Positions 1-8,499 of a stretch of 48,255 bases of DNA are shown here, in pieces. The number at the start of each line of letters is the position of its first letter. The first letter of the stretch is position 1. The translations under genes were made by a program, and so were the position numbers. This stretch comes from Raineya orbicola (GTDB lineage: Bacteria > Bacteroidota > Bacteroidia > Cytophagales > Thermonemataceae), in NCBI RefSeq assembly GCF_002843425.1, contig NZ_NKXO01000029.1, positions 1 to 48,255 on the forward strand, given 5' to 3'. The notes beneath the pieces are model-generated. The model ran no database searches and was not told the origin of the DNA. It worked only from the letters and a program-made list of their open reading frames with translations.

Positions 1-120
1 GTCAATTTGTGGTCTGGAATTATTGCCTACAAATTCCTAGATAAAAAGCCCACTATTAGAGATTTTCAAGAAAAAAATCTACTTACAAATTTTGAACTTT
101 TTCAAGATATTGCCGCTTAA
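1..120 (+). pseudogene. Transposase, C-terminal 39 residues (partial at window edge)
   Basis: The open frame has no start in the window. It ends in residues reading KKPTIRDF, then NFELFQDIAA and a TAA stop at 118-120. It is identical to the minus-strand frame at 48136-48255, and its last residues resemble those encoded at the end of the deleted element near 34198 (CKEIAA, stop). Carriage by an element present at least twice, ending a few bases before the shared terminus, is the evidence for a transposase. The DDE catalytic region is not visible, so the IS family is not assigned. It is partial only because the contig ends here; the gene itself may be intact. Confidence 0.6.
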
Positions 121-128
121 CTCACGTT
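1..128 (+). mobile_element. Right (3') end of an insertion sequence, cut by the window edge
   Basis: These 128 bases are the exact reverse complement of positions 48128-48255. They carry the last 39 codons of an open frame that reads in from the left edge and stops at 118-120, followed by the probable element end AACTCACGTT (119-128), after which the two copies diverge (G here, A at the other end). The same end motif, slightly changed, recurs at 34194-34207 and 34482-34495. The body of the element lies outside the window. About 127 shared bases is also the overlap that a de Bruijn assembler with k near 127 leaves at a repeat. Confidence 0.85.
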
Positions 129-171
129 GTTTTAGTAGGATTATACAGCGAATAGAAAAATGGTTGTAGCA

Positions 172-207
172 AAAAAAAGGCTTTGCTTAACTGCAAAGCC
201 TTTTTTT
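172..207 (-). terminator. Intrinsic terminator after the lipoprotein gene
   Basis: A 15-bp perfect stem (172-186 with 193-207) closes on a 6-base loop, with GGCTTTGC/GCAAAGCC at the core and seven A/T pairs at the base. It lies 17 bp beyond the stop of the minus-strand lipoprotein gene, and on that strand it ends in a run of U. It also works in the plus direction and so would insulate the lipoprotein gene from the IS. Confidence 0.8.
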
Positions 208-224
208 CAATGTATTTTGAAAAA

Positions 225-1178
225 CTATTTTCTTACCAAGAAACTTCTCAAATCAGAAACTTTTGTGTGAATTTGCTCAACAGCGGCTTTGTTGATTTCT
301 ACTTTTTTAGTAGTTTTCACAAGCACTTTATCACTAATTTCGTCGGCATTTTGCACTTCTGCAATGTCCAAAACATCTATATCGTTACTTGCGTTTTCTA
401 CTTTTACACTTTCATAAGCCTTGTAAAGGTCTTTAAGTTTGGTAAGAAGTTGTTTATTTTCTTCGTTTTGCTCCATTTTTCCTACGATATTGATAAGATT
501 TTCCAAAGAGGTTTTCTGACCGCCTATACGCCATAAAGCAAGTTTGTATTTTTCATCTTTATCGTAATTGGGTATTTCTTTGAGCAGACTTGTTCCTAAA
601 TACAAACCTTCTACCCAAGCTCCGATAAGCACATAAGTTGCCACATCAGTTCTTTCATTTTTACGCAGGTATTCGTCGATAGAAAAATAGCCTTCGCGGG
701 CAATAGAAAGCAAGGAATCGCGGTTTTCAAGATTTTTTTCAAATTTCAAAACCATTTCTTTGGTTTGCTCATCAAGAATATTGAGTTGGTCAGTGAGTTT
801 TTTGACAGATTTTAGATATTTTAAGCCTTCCTGTGCTTTCATATACAGCGAATTGTAGCCTAAATCTACTAAATATACCCCCAAATTGATAGCACTGCGT
901 TGGGAAGTGCTTAAATACGCCTCAACATTTTCGGCATTGTTGAGATATTTGGCATTGTATTCCAATTTAGCTTGATTGATGTGAGCAATAAAATCCACAG
1001 GTGAGGGAAGTTCCGAAGCCACTTTGGCAACTTCATTGCCAATTTTAGTAGTATCTTGGGAAACATTTTGGGTAGAATCAGCTTTTTTTACTTCGCCCCC
1101 AGTATTATTTTCTTTGCAAGCCGTAAGCAAACCGCCTGCAATGAGCAGAAAAAGGAATTTTTTTATCATACCTTGCAT
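225..1178 (-). CDS. Lipoprotein of unknown function, helical
   Basis: The 317-residue product has a type II signal peptide: a short basic start, a hydrophobic run, and the lipobox LLTAC with Cys21 as the lipidation site. It is therefore probably anchored to the inner or outer membrane and faces the periplasm. The mature part begins with a polar linker (about 22-55) and is otherwise predicted helical, with no recognisable enzymatic motif. An in-frame ATG at residue 4 (1169) is an equally good start. A promoter-like element lies upstream on the minus strand (CAATTTA at 1190-1196 and CAAA at 1216-1219, spacer 19, i.e. TTTG-N19-TAAATTG). It is a single-gene unit closed by the terminator at 172-207. 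I recognise no named family. Confidence 0.8.
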   Translation of the reverse strand: MQGMIKKFLFLLIAGGLLTACKENNTGGEVKKADSTQNVSQDTTKIGNEVAKVASELPSPVDFIAHINQAKLEYNAKYLNNAENVEAYLSTSQRSAINLGVYLVDLGYNSLYMKAQEGLKYLKSVKKLTDQLNILDEQTKEMVLKFEKNLENRDSLLSIAREGYFSIDEYLRKNERTDVATYVLIGAWVEGLYLGTSLLKEIPNYDKDEKYKLALWRIGGQKTSLENLINIVGKMEQNEENKQLLTKLKDLYKAYESVKVENASNDIDVLDIAEVQNADEISDKVLVKTTKKVEINKAAVEQIHTKVSDLRSFLVRK

Positions 1179-1268
1179 AATTTTTGTGGCAATTTAGTAA
1201 AAAACTCAATACTTGCAAATTTGTATTGAAATTTTCCTTATGTAGAAACTTTTTTTTGTGAAAAAAGT

Positions 1269-1276
1269 TACATTTG
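1269..1276 (+). promoter_or_regulatory. Bacteroidota -7 box upstream of the cytochrome c peroxidase gene
   Basis: TACATTTG matches TAnnTTTG and ends 15 bp before the ATG at 1291. No TTTG sits at the preferred 19-20 bp upstream (the closest, 1255-1258, leaves only 10 bp), so the call is moderate. Confidence 0.45.
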
Positions 1277-1290
1277 TAGAAAAGTAAAAT

Positions 1291-2343
1291 ATGAAAACAA
1301 GTGCTTATTATTTATTGATTGTATTTGTTTGGATTGCTTGTCAGAGAAAAGAAGAGCAAAAGCCCGATATTTATGCCTCTATTCGTTTTGAAAAACCTCA
1401 AAATTTCCCCGAAACACATTACAATGTGAGCGAAAATCCTCCCACACCTGCGGGTTTTAAGCTCGGCAAAGCACTTTTTTATGATGGCATACTTTCTCGC
1501 GATGGTACGATTAGCTGTGGAACTTGCCACCAACAACCTTTTGCCTTCACGCATCACGAGCACGATGTAAGCCACGGCATTGATGATAAACTTGGTATTC
1601 GGAATGCTCCTTCTTTGCAAAATTTAGCTTGGCACAAAGAGTTCAATTGGGACGGAGGCGTAAATCACTTGGATTTCTTTTCAATACAGCCCATTGAAAG
1701 CCCCGTAGAAATGGACGAAAAGCTAAGCAATATTCTGCAAAAACTTCGTAATCACGCTACTTATCCCAAACTTTTCAAAGAGGCTTTTGGCTCGGAAGAA
1801 ATTACTACCGAACGCTTTTTGAAAGCTATCTCGCAATTTGTAGTGATGATGATTTCTGCCGATAGCAAATATGATAGATATTTAGCGGGCAAAGAATCGC
1901 TTAATGCTGATGAATTAGCAGGTTTTCAGGTTTTTCAGAACAAATGTGCTTCTTGTCATCAAGGGATTTTATTCACAGATTTGAGCTATCGTGATAATGG
2001 TCTTGCTCCTTTATCTCGCAATGACACAGGCAGGGAAAAGGTTACCCTTAATCCTGCTGACCGCTACAAATTTAAAGTTCCCAGTTTGCGGAATGTTGCG
2101 GTTTCTCGTCCTTATATGCACGATGGCAGATTTTCAACTTTGGAGCAAGTGTTGAACCATTACCAGAATGGGGTTCGGAACAATCCCAATCTGGATAACC
2201 TTTTACGCAAACCTAATGGTTCATTGGGAATAGACCTCAACGAAACTGAAAAGCGTCGGATTATTGCTTTTTTGCAAACACTCACCGATGAAAAATTTTT
2301 GAAAGATGAGCGTTTTTCAGAGTTTAATCTAACTATCAAATAA
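1291..2343 (+). CDS. Di-haem cytochrome c peroxidase / MauG-family lipoprotein
   Basis: The 350-residue protein belongs to the bacterial di-haem peroxidase family, which reduces hydrogen peroxide or oxidises other substrates in the periplasm using electrons from small cytochromes. Two CxxCH haem sites are present: C76-G-T-C79-H80 and C219-A-S-C222-H223, with the normal spacing of roughly 140 residues. The N-terminus is a lipoprotein signal with Cys17 in the context VWIAC, so the enzyme is probably membrane-tethered rather than free. Length is ordinary for the family. The gene is convergent with pseC, only 8 bp away, with no terminator between. Peroxidase versus MauG-like oxidase activity cannot be decided from motifs, since no partner gene is adjacent. 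Confidence 0.88.
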   Translation: MKTSAYYLLIVFVWIACQRKEEQKPDIYASIRFEKPQNFPETHYNVSENPPTPAGFKLGKALFYDGILSRDGTISCGTCHQQPFAFTHHEHDVSHGIDDKLGIRNAPSLQNLAWHKEFNWDGGVNHLDFFSIQPIESPVEMDEKLSNILQKLRNHATYPKLFKEAFGSEEITTERFLKAISQFVVMMISADSKYDRYLAGKESLNADELAGFQVFQNKCASCHQGILFTDLSYRDNGLAPLSRNDTGREKVTLNPADRYKFKVPSLRNVAVSRPYMHDGRFSTLEQVLNHYQNGVRNNPNLDNLLRKPNGSLGIDLNETEKRRIIAFLQTLTDEKFLKDERFSEFNLTIK

Positions 2344-2351
2344 ACACCCTT

Positions 2352-3500
2352 TTACGCAAAAAAAGCTTTTATCTTTTCAATAACAAAGCTCTGTTCGTTT
2401 TCTGTGAGCGTAGGATACATAGGCAACGAAAGACATTTTTCATAATAATTTTCTACCATAGGGAAATCCCCCTTTTTGTATCCTAAATTTTTGTAAAAAG
2501 GTTGCAAATGGACAGGAATGTAATGTACTTGGCAGAAAATTTGATGTGCTTTCAGGTAGTCGTATAATTCCTTTCGTTTTTCAGTTTGAATGATGTACAA
2601 ATGATAAGCGTTTCCTTTGTCGTAAGGTAAGATTTTTACTTCTGAAAGGCTCTCAAAGGCTTGCTGGTAGCGTAGAGCAATTTGATGACGTTTTGCCAAA
2701 TTTTCTTTGGCTCTTTGAAGCTGGCTAATACCCAAAGCACATTGCAAATCAGTGAGGCGATAGTTGTAGCCTAAGGTTTGCATTTCATAATACCAGCCTC
2801 CGTGATTTTCTTGCAAAAGTTCAGGGTTGCGGGTAATACCGTGAGTACGCAAAAGCAGTAGTTTTTCGTATAGGTCTTGGCGATTAGTGGTAATCATTCC
2901 TCCTTCGCCGCAGGCAATATGCTTGACAGGGTGAAAAGAAAAAATAGCTAAATCTGCAAAATTACCATTACCGCAAAATTGCTTTTCGCCTTTGCTATCC
3001 ACAAAATACCCACCGGGAGCGTGGCAGGCATCTTCCAAAATCCAAAGATTGTATTTTTGGGCAAGCAGTTTGAGCCTTTCTAAATCAACCGCTTTACCCG
3101 CAAAATCAACAGGTATGATGCCTTGAAAAAAACCTTTGGGTTTAGATAAAATGAGTTTTTCAACTTTTTTAAGGTCTAATAGCAGAGTTTTTTCATCAAT
3201 ATCAGCAAAGAATACATTTCCCCCTGCATATTTTATGCAATTGGCTGAGGCTACAAAAGTAAGTGGCGAGGTGATAACATTAACGCCTTCTTTTACCCCC
3301 AGAGCCAGAGCCGAAAGATGCAGTGCCGCAGTGCCATTGGCTACTGCTACGGCGTATTTAGCTCCAACGTACTCGGCAAATTTTTGTTCAAATTCGGCTA
3401 TTTTAGGTCCTTGTGTCCAGAAATCAGATTGTAGTGTGTTTATCACAGATTCAATATCGGCGGAAGTAATTTCTTGTTTGCCGTAAGGTATGGGTTTCAT
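2352..3500 (-). CDS. pseC: PseC-type UDP-4-amino-sugar transaminase
   Basis: A 382-residue DegT/DnrJ/EryC1-family aminotransferase, dependent on pyridoxal phosphate. The Schiff-base lysine is Lys193 in HPVKH, followed by GEGGM, and the cofactor-ring acid pair is ED at 156-157. PseC transaminates the 4-keto product of PseB to UDP-4-amino-4,6-dideoxy-N-acetyl-beta-L-altrosamine, the second step of pseudaminic acid synthesis. The start codon overlaps the stop of pseB by 4 bp (ATGA on the minus strand), showing translational coupling, and this pairing is the main reason for the specific call. The later genes pseH, pseG, pseI and pseF do not follow: the next gene downstream is convergent. The sugar may be completed elsewhere or go to another product. 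Confidence 0.85.
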   Translation of the reverse strand: MKPIPYGKQEITSADIESVINTLQSDFWTQGPKIAEFEQKFAEYVGAKYAVAVANGTAALHLSALALGVKEGVNVITSPLTFVASANCIKYAGGNVFFADIDEKTLLLDLKKVEKLILSKPKGFFQGIIPVDFAGKAVDLERLKLLAQKYNLWILEDACHAPGGYFVDSKGEKQFCGNGNFADLAIFSFHPVKHIACGEGGMITTNRQDLYEKLLLLRTHGITRNPELLQENHGGWYYEMQTLGYNYRLTDLQCALGISQLQRAKENLAKRHQIALRYQQAFESLSEVKILPYDKGNAYHLYIIQTEKRKELYDYLKAHQIFCQVHYIPVHLQPFYKNLGYKKGDFPMVENYYEKCLSLPMYPTLTENEQSFVIEKIKAFFA

Positions 3501-4543
3501 AGTTTTTGAGGAACTTCAACGTTAAAACTACTATCTACGTGCAAGCGTATTTGCTCACGAATTTGCTCTACGCTGAGCCATTCGGTATTTTGTCCCGAAG
3601 AATAACGAAACCCCTCTTTCACTTTCTTGCCTTTATGGTGAGCCATAAAGCGTGCTAATGTATTTTCATAGCTTTCAAAAGGGAAGTTAGGCACGATAAC
3701 GTAATATTTATCCAACTCAATGGTATTGAGCGAATCAGTTTCGGTTATCATTTCCTCGTGGATTTTTTCGCCGGGTCGTATGCCCACAATACGTTTCTCG
3801 CAAGCAGGGCAAATAGCTTCTGCCAAATCTAAAATGCGATATGAAGGAATTTTAGGCACAAAAACTTCACCCCCCAGAGCGTTTTGCAAAGCGAAAAGCA
3901 CCAAATCTACACCTTCTTGCAAAGAAATATTGAAACGTGTCATTTCGGGGTGAGTGATAGGCAAAACACCTGTTTTTCTTTTTTCTAAAAAGAATGGCAC
4001 TACCGAGCCACGTGAGCCTATCACGTTGCCATAACGCACCACTGAAAAAGTAACTTTATGCTCGCCTACCATATTGTTGGCGGCAATAAATAACTTATCT
4101 GAGCAGAGTTTGGTTGCTCCGTACAAATTGATAGGTGCGGCGGCTTTATCAGTGGAAAGAGCTACTACTTGCGAAACGCCACAATCCAAAGCGTTTTCAA
4201 TGACATTCTGAGCCCCGATAACATTTGTTTTGATAGCTTCAAAAGGGTTGTATTCGGCGGTAGGAACTTGTTTGAGTGCAGCAGCGTGAATAACTATATC
4301 TACCCCCTCAAAAGCTCTTTTGAGGCGTTCTTTATCGCGTATATCACCTATAAAATAGCGGATTTGAGGATATTTAGAAGGCGAAAATTGTTGTGCCATC
4401 TCAAATTGCTTCAACTCATCGCGAGAAAACACAATCAATTTCTTAACATCAGAAAATTTTTCTAAAATAGTAGAGACAAATTTTTTCCCAAAAGAGCCTG
4501 TTCCGCCTGTTACCAGAACAGATTTGCCCGCAAAAATACTCAT
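3497..4543 (-). CDS. pseB: PseB-type UDP-GlcNAc 4,6-dehydratase (5-inverting)
   Basis: A 348-residue extended short-chain dehydrogenase. The NAD(P) motif is GGTGSFG at 13-19. The catalytic set Asp132, Lys133 and Tyr141 sits in STDKAAAPINLYGATK at the same positions as in Helicobacter FlaA1/PseB. The enzyme removes water from UDP-GlcNAc and inverts C5, giving the substrate for PseC. A CPAC pair near residue 241 and the motif GIRPGEKIHEEM are typical of the C-terminal half. The gene leads the pseB-pseC operon and has a good promoter at 4574-4605. The organism shows no flagellar genes here, so a role in surface glycan or glycoprotein is more likely than flagellin modification; that is inference. 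Confidence 0.9.
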   Translation of the reverse strand: MSIFAGKSVLVTGGTGSFGKKFVSTILEKFSDVKKLIVFSRDELKQFEMAQQFSPSKYPQIRYFIGDIRDKERLKRAFEGVDIVIHAAALKQVPTAEYNPFEAIKTNVIGAQNVIENALDCGVSQVVALSTDKAAAPINLYGATKLCSDKLFIAANNMVGEHKVTFSVVRYGNVIGSRGSVVPFFLEKRKTGVLPITHPEMTRFNISLQEGVDLVLFALQNALGGEVFVPKIPSYRILDLAEAICPACEKRIVGIRPGEKIHEEMITETDSLNTIELDKYYVIVPNFPFESYENTLARFMAHHKGKKVKEGFRYSSGQNTEWLSVEQIREQIRLHVDSSFNVEVPQKL

Positions 4544-4573
4544 ATAAAATATTGATTTTTCCTAAATGAAATG

Positions 4574-4605
4574 CAAATTTAGAAAAATGACTTCTTTCCT
4601 ACAAA
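4574..4605 (-). promoter_or_regulatory. Promoter of pseB-pseC
   Basis: On the minus strand the sequence reads TTTG (4602-4605), a 20-bp spacer, then TAAATTTG (4574-4581). This fits the Bacteroidota sigma-ABfr consensus. The -7 box lies about 30 bp before the pseB start. Confidence 0.7.
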
Positions 4606-4673
4606 AAATCATAGACATAATTGTCAAATGATTTTCATAAACATTTTTTAATGCGTATTTAATCTTGTTAGGA

Positions 4674-4704
4674 TTTGTTTTTTTGGTTTTTTGCACTAAT
4701 TTTG
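4674..4704 (+). promoter_or_regulatory. Promoter of ppk1
   Basis: TTTG at 4674-4677, a 19-bp spacer, then TAATTTTG at 4697-4704, 22 bp before the ATG at 4727. This is a full match to the Bacteroidota consensus. It is divergent from the pseB promoter within the same 183-bp intergenic region. Confidence 0.72.
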
Positions 4705-4726
4705 AAAATAACAAAATTTCTACGCT

Positions 4727-6847
4727 ATGTTAGTAAGAGAAAAAGTTAGTTCTACCATAGAGCAAAGCGAATACATCAGTCGTGATTTGAGTTGGTTACA
4801 ATTCAATTGGCGTGTATTAGACCAAACCCAAGCTGAAAGGAGAAATTTGTTTGAAAAAATGAAATTTCTGGCTATCACCGCCTCCAATTTAGATGAATTT
4901 TTTACAATACGAGTAGGAAGTTTATACAATTATCTGGACTACAACAAAGAACGTTTGGATTATTCGGGCTTGAAGGCTCGTCCTTTTCGAAAAGTACTAC
5001 TTGACGAAGCACACCATTTTGTAGCAGACCAATACCAAGTTTTTCAGGAGCTAATGAGCCATTTTGAAGAAAATGGTTTCCGACTGGCTACCATCCGAGA
5101 TTTGCGAGAAATAGAAAAAGAGGAAGTAGAACTCTATTTCCGAAAGACTATCTATCCGATGCTTACCCCAATGGTTTATGATAGTCATCACGCTTTCCCA
5201 ATACTCAGGGCACAAACGCTGGTGTTTGGTGTAGTTACACAAGCCGAAGAGGGGGGGAAATCAGTACGAAAAGCTTCTTTTGTGCAAGTACCGCAAAATT
5301 TGCCTCGTTTTTATGAAATCAAACGAAAAGAAGATGAAGAAATACTTTTTGTGCCGATAGAAACGATTATCCGTTGGCAGATTGGCAAACTTTACAAAAA
5401 TATCAAAATCCTTTCAGTGGATTTATTTCGTATTACGCGTAATGGTGATTTTACGCTTGAAGAAAGCGATGATATAGAAACTGATTTTATCAATGAAATC
5501 CGAAGCAAGCTCAAAAGCCGCCGAACAGGGAGAGTAGTACGTGTTGAAGTACTTTCCAAATATTCGGAGTGGCTGATGAAAATTTTGAAAGAGCGTTGGC
5601 AAATTGATGATGATAATATTTTCATTGTTGATAAACTTTTAGACCTAACCTGCCTTTGGCAAATTATCAAACACCCTGATTTTGCAGATGAATTGCCACC
5701 CTTGCCCAATCAGGTTCTGCCTTTGCGTATGCGAGGTTTTGAAGCAGATACTGATTTGTTTGATATTTTGAAAGAAAGAGATATTTTGCTGCATCACCCT
5801 TACAATTCTTTTGAGCCTTTCATTGAGTTGTTGGAGCAAGCCGCCGAAGATGCCCATACTTTGGCTATCAAAATTACTATTTACCGACTTGCTAAAAATT
5901 CCCGTATTACGGAGGCTTTGCTCAAAGCCGCTGAAAATGGCAAGCACGTTTCTGTGCTTTTTGAACTAAAAGCTCGTTTTGATGAGGAAAACAATATTCG
6001 CGAGGCTCAAAGACTGCAAAAAGCAGGCTGTTATGTAGTGTATGGCATAGGTGGCTATAAAACCCATACCAAATTGTGCTTGATTGTACGTAAAGAAGAT
6101 AATCAAATTGTACGTTATGTACATCTTTCAAGTGGTAATTACAACGAAGAGACTGCTCGGCTTTATACAGACGTGGGATTGCTGACTACTGATGAAGATT
6201 ATGCCGAAGATGTTTCCGAGTTTTTCAATGTCATTACGGGGCATTCGGTTCCCGATTATTACAAATGTCTTATCACCGCTCCCCGTGAAATGCGAACTCG
6301 TTTAGCCCAACTTATTCGCAATGAAGCTGAAAATGCCCGTAAAGGTTTGAAAGCAGGGATTGCTATCAAGGTCAATTCTTTGGAAGATAGAGAAATTATC
6401 AATGAATTATATGAGGCTTCCAAGGCAGGCGTGCCTATCAAATTGATGATACGTGGCATTTGCTGTTTGCGTCCCCAAAGGGTAGGGTTAAGCGAAAATA
6501 TTGAAGTACGTTCTATTGTAGGGGATTATTTGGAGCATACACGTTTGTATTATTTCTACAACGATGGCAATCCTTTGGTGTATGGGGGGAGTGCCGATAT
6601 GATGGTGCGTAGTTTTGATAGACGTTTAGAATCATTGTTCCTAATAACTGATAAGTTTTTGCGTATGCAAGCTACGGCTATTTTGGCTTATAATTTCCGT
6701 GATAATGTCAATGCTTATGTTTTGCAAGAAGATGGCTCTTACAAGAAAGTGGAGATTAAGGAAGACGAAAAACCTTTCAATATTCATAAAGAGTTTTACA
6801 AAATTACAGAGGAAGACGTAAAGCAAGCAAAGATTTTTGATTTTTAG
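4727..6847 (+). CDS. ppk1: Polyphosphate kinase 1
   Basis: The 706-residue product has the full PPK1 architecture: N-terminal helical domain (opening DLSWLQFNWRVL), head domain, and two C-terminal phospholipase-D-like domains. The autophosphorylated histidine corresponds to His447 in GYKTHTKL, the second active-site histidine to His604 in YLEHTR, and conserved arginines occur at 387 and 417. The enzyme reversibly makes long-chain polyphosphate from ATP at the membrane and supports stress survival. It has its own promoter at 4674-4704. Its stop codon overlaps the convergent TerB-like gene by 4 bp. Length is normal and no key residue is missing. Confidence 0.96.
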   Translation: MLVREKVSSTIEQSEYISRDLSWLQFNWRVLDQTQAERRNLFEKMKFLAITASNLDEFFTIRVGSLYNYLDYNKERLDYSGLKARPFRKVLLDEAHHFVADQYQVFQELMSHFEENGFRLATIRDLREIEKEEVELYFRKTIYPMLTPMVYDSHHAFPILRAQTLVFGVVTQAEEGGKSVRKASFVQVPQNLPRFYEIKRKEDEEILFVPIETIIRWQIGKLYKNIKILSVDLFRITRNGDFTLEESDDIETDFINEIRSKLKSRRTGRVVRVEVLSKYSEWLMKILKERWQIDDDNIFIVDKLLDLTCLWQIIKHPDFADELPPLPNQVLPLRMRGFEADTDLFDILKERDILLHHPYNSFEPFIELLEQAAEDAHTLAIKITIYRLAKNSRITEALLKAAENGKHVSVLFELKARFDEENNIREAQRLQKAGCYVVYGIGGYKTHTKLCLIVRKEDNQIVRYVHLSSGNYNEETARLYTDVGLLTTDEDYAEDVSEFFNVITGHSVPDYYKCLITAPREMRTRLAQLIRNEAENARKGLKAGIAIKVNSLEDREIINELYEASKAGVPIKLMIRGICCLRPQRVGLSENIEVRSIVGDYLEHTRLYYFYNDGNPLVYGGSADMMVRSFDRRLESLFLITDKFLRMQATAILAYNFRDNVNAYVLQEDGSYKKVEIKEDEKPFNIHKEFYKITEEDVKQAKIFDF

Positions 6848-7257
6848 TCAGCAAAATGGCTTTCTTTGAGTATTTGGAATGCTTCCTCAAAAGTTTTACC
6901 CTCTTGTATCATTTGTAAAGTGGGCTGAATAATTTGGGGGCTGTATTGGAAAATTTGCGTTAGTTTTTCAACGAAAGCAACTTCTTTTTCGTGAACAACT
7001 CCATCGGCAAGAACCATTGTGAGCAAGTCGTACCAATAATGAAACCTATCCAAAGGTTTTTTGGGTAAAGAAAGTGAAAGAGGGTCGGCGTTTTTTTGTA
7101 GCTTTTGCAAATACCCCGACGAAACACCAAACTTGCGTGCAATGGCGAGTAAAAGCTCGTATTCGTGTAAGTGGAAAAAACCATCTACTTTCGCTAGACT
7201 CAAAAGATTGGTCAGATGTTTTTTGTTTTGTGAAGATACAAATAAATCGTCAAACAT
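6844..7257 (-). CDS. TerB-like helical protein
   Basis: A soluble all-helical protein of 137 residues with the layout of the TerB/DUF533 fold: LLSLAKVDGFFHLHEYELLLAIA in the first half, echoed by TMVLADGVVHEKEVAFVEKL in the second, each an ADG turn followed by an acidic helix. TerB-fold proteins bind metal or act as scaffolds near the membrane in stress responses, but single-domain members such as this have no settled role. There is no signal peptide. The gene overlaps the 3' end of ppk1 by 4 bp in convergent orientation, so the two transcripts overlap; functional linkage is not implied. Confidence 0.7.
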   Translation of the reverse strand: MFDDLFVSSQNKKHLTNLLSLAKVDGFFHLHEYELLLAIARKFGVSSGYLQKLQKNADPLSLSLPKKPLDRFHYWYDLLTMVLADGVVHEKEVAFVEKLTQIFQYSPQIIQPTLQMIQEGKTFEEAFQILKESHFAD

Positions 7258-7303
7258 AGTTGTTCCTGTTTTTTTACATAGATACGAAAAAACTCAAAAA
7301 GGT

Positions 7304-7335
7304 TTTGCACTTTCTAAATAGAAATGGCATATTTG
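7304..7335 (+). promoter_or_regulatory. Probable promoter of the aldo/keto reductase
   Basis: TTTG at 7304-7307, a 20-bp spacer, then CATATTTG at 7328-7335, matching five of the six fixed positions of TAnnTTTG. It lies 39 bp before the ATG at 7375. Confidence 0.5.
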
Positions 7336-7374
7336 TAAGATTTCAATTCATTTTCTAATAAAACGCCGAGTAGT

Positions 7375-8406
7375 ATGCTTTACAAACTTTTAGGAAAAAG
7401 CGGTTTGCGAGTTTCTGAACTCTGTTTGGGAACAATGACTTTCGGAACAGAATGGGGCACAGGTGCCGATTGGGCAGAAAGCAAAAGAATTTTTGATGCT
7501 TATGTGGAAAAAGGTGGAAATTTCATTGATACCGCCAACCGATATACCGAAGGCACAAGTGAAAAATGGGTGGGGGAATTTATTGCTTCGCAAAGAGATT
7601 ATTTTGTGCTTGCAACCAAATATACTCTTTATGATGATAGAAAAAACCCAAATGCTTCGGGTAATCATCGGAAAAATCTGAAACGTTCTGTGGAGCAAAG
7701 TCTCCGAAGGCTCAACACAGATTACATAGATTTGCTTTGGCTGCACGTGTGGGATTTTACAACCTCTATTGAAGAGGTGATGCAAAGCCTCAATGATTTG
7801 GTGCGTTCAGGGAAAGTACTGCATATAGGCATCTCTGATAGCCCTGCGTGGATTGTAGCCAGTGCCAACACTATGGCAGAATTGCGAGGTTGGGAAAGTT
7901 TTATAGGCTTGCAAATTGAATATAGCCTCATTCAACGTACTCCTGAACGGGATTTGCTTCCTATGGCAAAGCATTTTGGACTGGCAGTACTTGCTTGGTC
8001 GCCTTTGGGGGCAGGAGTACTTACGGGCAAGTACAATCAAGGCATTCCCGCAGATGTTCGCCTTACTGAAAATAGCCGAAAACTTATTCCGCAGAACATC
8101 AAAATCGCTCAAAAAGTGGGTGAAATTGCTCAAACTTTGGGTTACACACCTACGCAAGTTGCTTTGAATTGGCTTCGCAGTCAGCACCAGCAAGTTTTTC
8201 CAATAATAGGGGCAAGGAAATTAAGCCAAATTGATGATTCATTAGGCTGTTTGCGGTTTCAACTGCCTAATGAAATGCTCAAAGAACTTTCAGAATTAAG
8301 TGCAGTAGAAATGGGTTTCCCTCACGATTTTATTGCTTATCCTGCGGTGCAAGATGTTATTTTTGGCGATTATGCAGGTAAAATTCAAAATCACAGGCTT
8401 AAATGA
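7375..8406 (+). CDS. Aldo/keto reductase
   Basis: The 343-residue product is a cytoplasmic NADPH-dependent oxidoreductase with a TIM-barrel fold. The catalytic tetrad is visible in order: Asp52 and Tyr57 in NFIDTANRY, Lys82 in LATKYT, and His124 in LWLHVWD. The C-terminal PIIGARKLSQIDDSL segment is the cofactor-binding region, and the RTPERDL motif is typical of the YajO/Tas-like group of the family. Substrate cannot be predicted. The gene is followed by a hairpin at 8406-8426 and then by the separate hmgA promoter, so it is probably a monocistronic unit. Confidence 0.9.
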   Translation: MLYKLLGKSGLRVSELCLGTMTFGTEWGTGADWAESKRIFDAYVEKGGNFIDTANRYTEGTSEKWVGEFIASQRDYFVLATKYTLYDDRKNPNASGNHRKNLKRSVEQSLRRLNTDYIDLLWLHVWDFTTSIEEVMQSLNDLVRSGKVLHIGISDSPAWIVASANTMAELRGWESFIGLQIEYSLIQRTPERDLLPMAKHFGLAVLAWSPLGAGVLTGKYNQGIPADVRLTENSRKLIPQNIKIAQKVGEIAQTLGYTPTQVALNWLRSQHQQVFPIIGARKLSQIDDSLGCLRFQLPNEMLKELSELSAVEMGFPHDFIAYPAVQDVIFGDYAGKIQNHRLK

Positions 8407-8426
8407 GGAAAATCAGGGATTTTCCT
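8406..8426 (+). terminator. Hairpin after the aldo/keto reductase
   Basis: A 9-bp perfect stem (8406-8414 with 8418-8426) with a 3-base loop starts on the last base of the stop codon. The downstream U run is poor, so it may be a weak terminator or an mRNA 3'-end protector. It sits just before the hmgA promoter. Confidence 0.45.
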
Positions 8427-8432
8427 GAAAGT

Positions 8433-8463
8433 TTTGCAAAAATTGCAAAGATTTGTAAATTTG
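8433..8463 (+). promoter_or_regulatory. Promoter of hmgA
   Basis: TTTG at 8433-8436, exactly 19 bp, then TAAATTTG at 8456-8463. Transcription would start near 8470. This excludes the upstream in-frame start at 8434 and supports translation from the ATG at 8500. Confidence 0.75.
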
Positions 8464-8499
8464 AAAAGTCTTTTTTCTAACCTAAAAACGCAACTCTGT

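Noticed and set aside
183-536. 117-codon plus-strand open frame near the left end
   Set aside because: It is antisense to the lipoprotein gene and starts within its terminator.
6844-7257. Tellurite resistance function for the TerB-like protein
   Set aside because: Only the fold is recognisable; there are no other ter genes nearby, and single TerB domains occur in many unrelated contexts.
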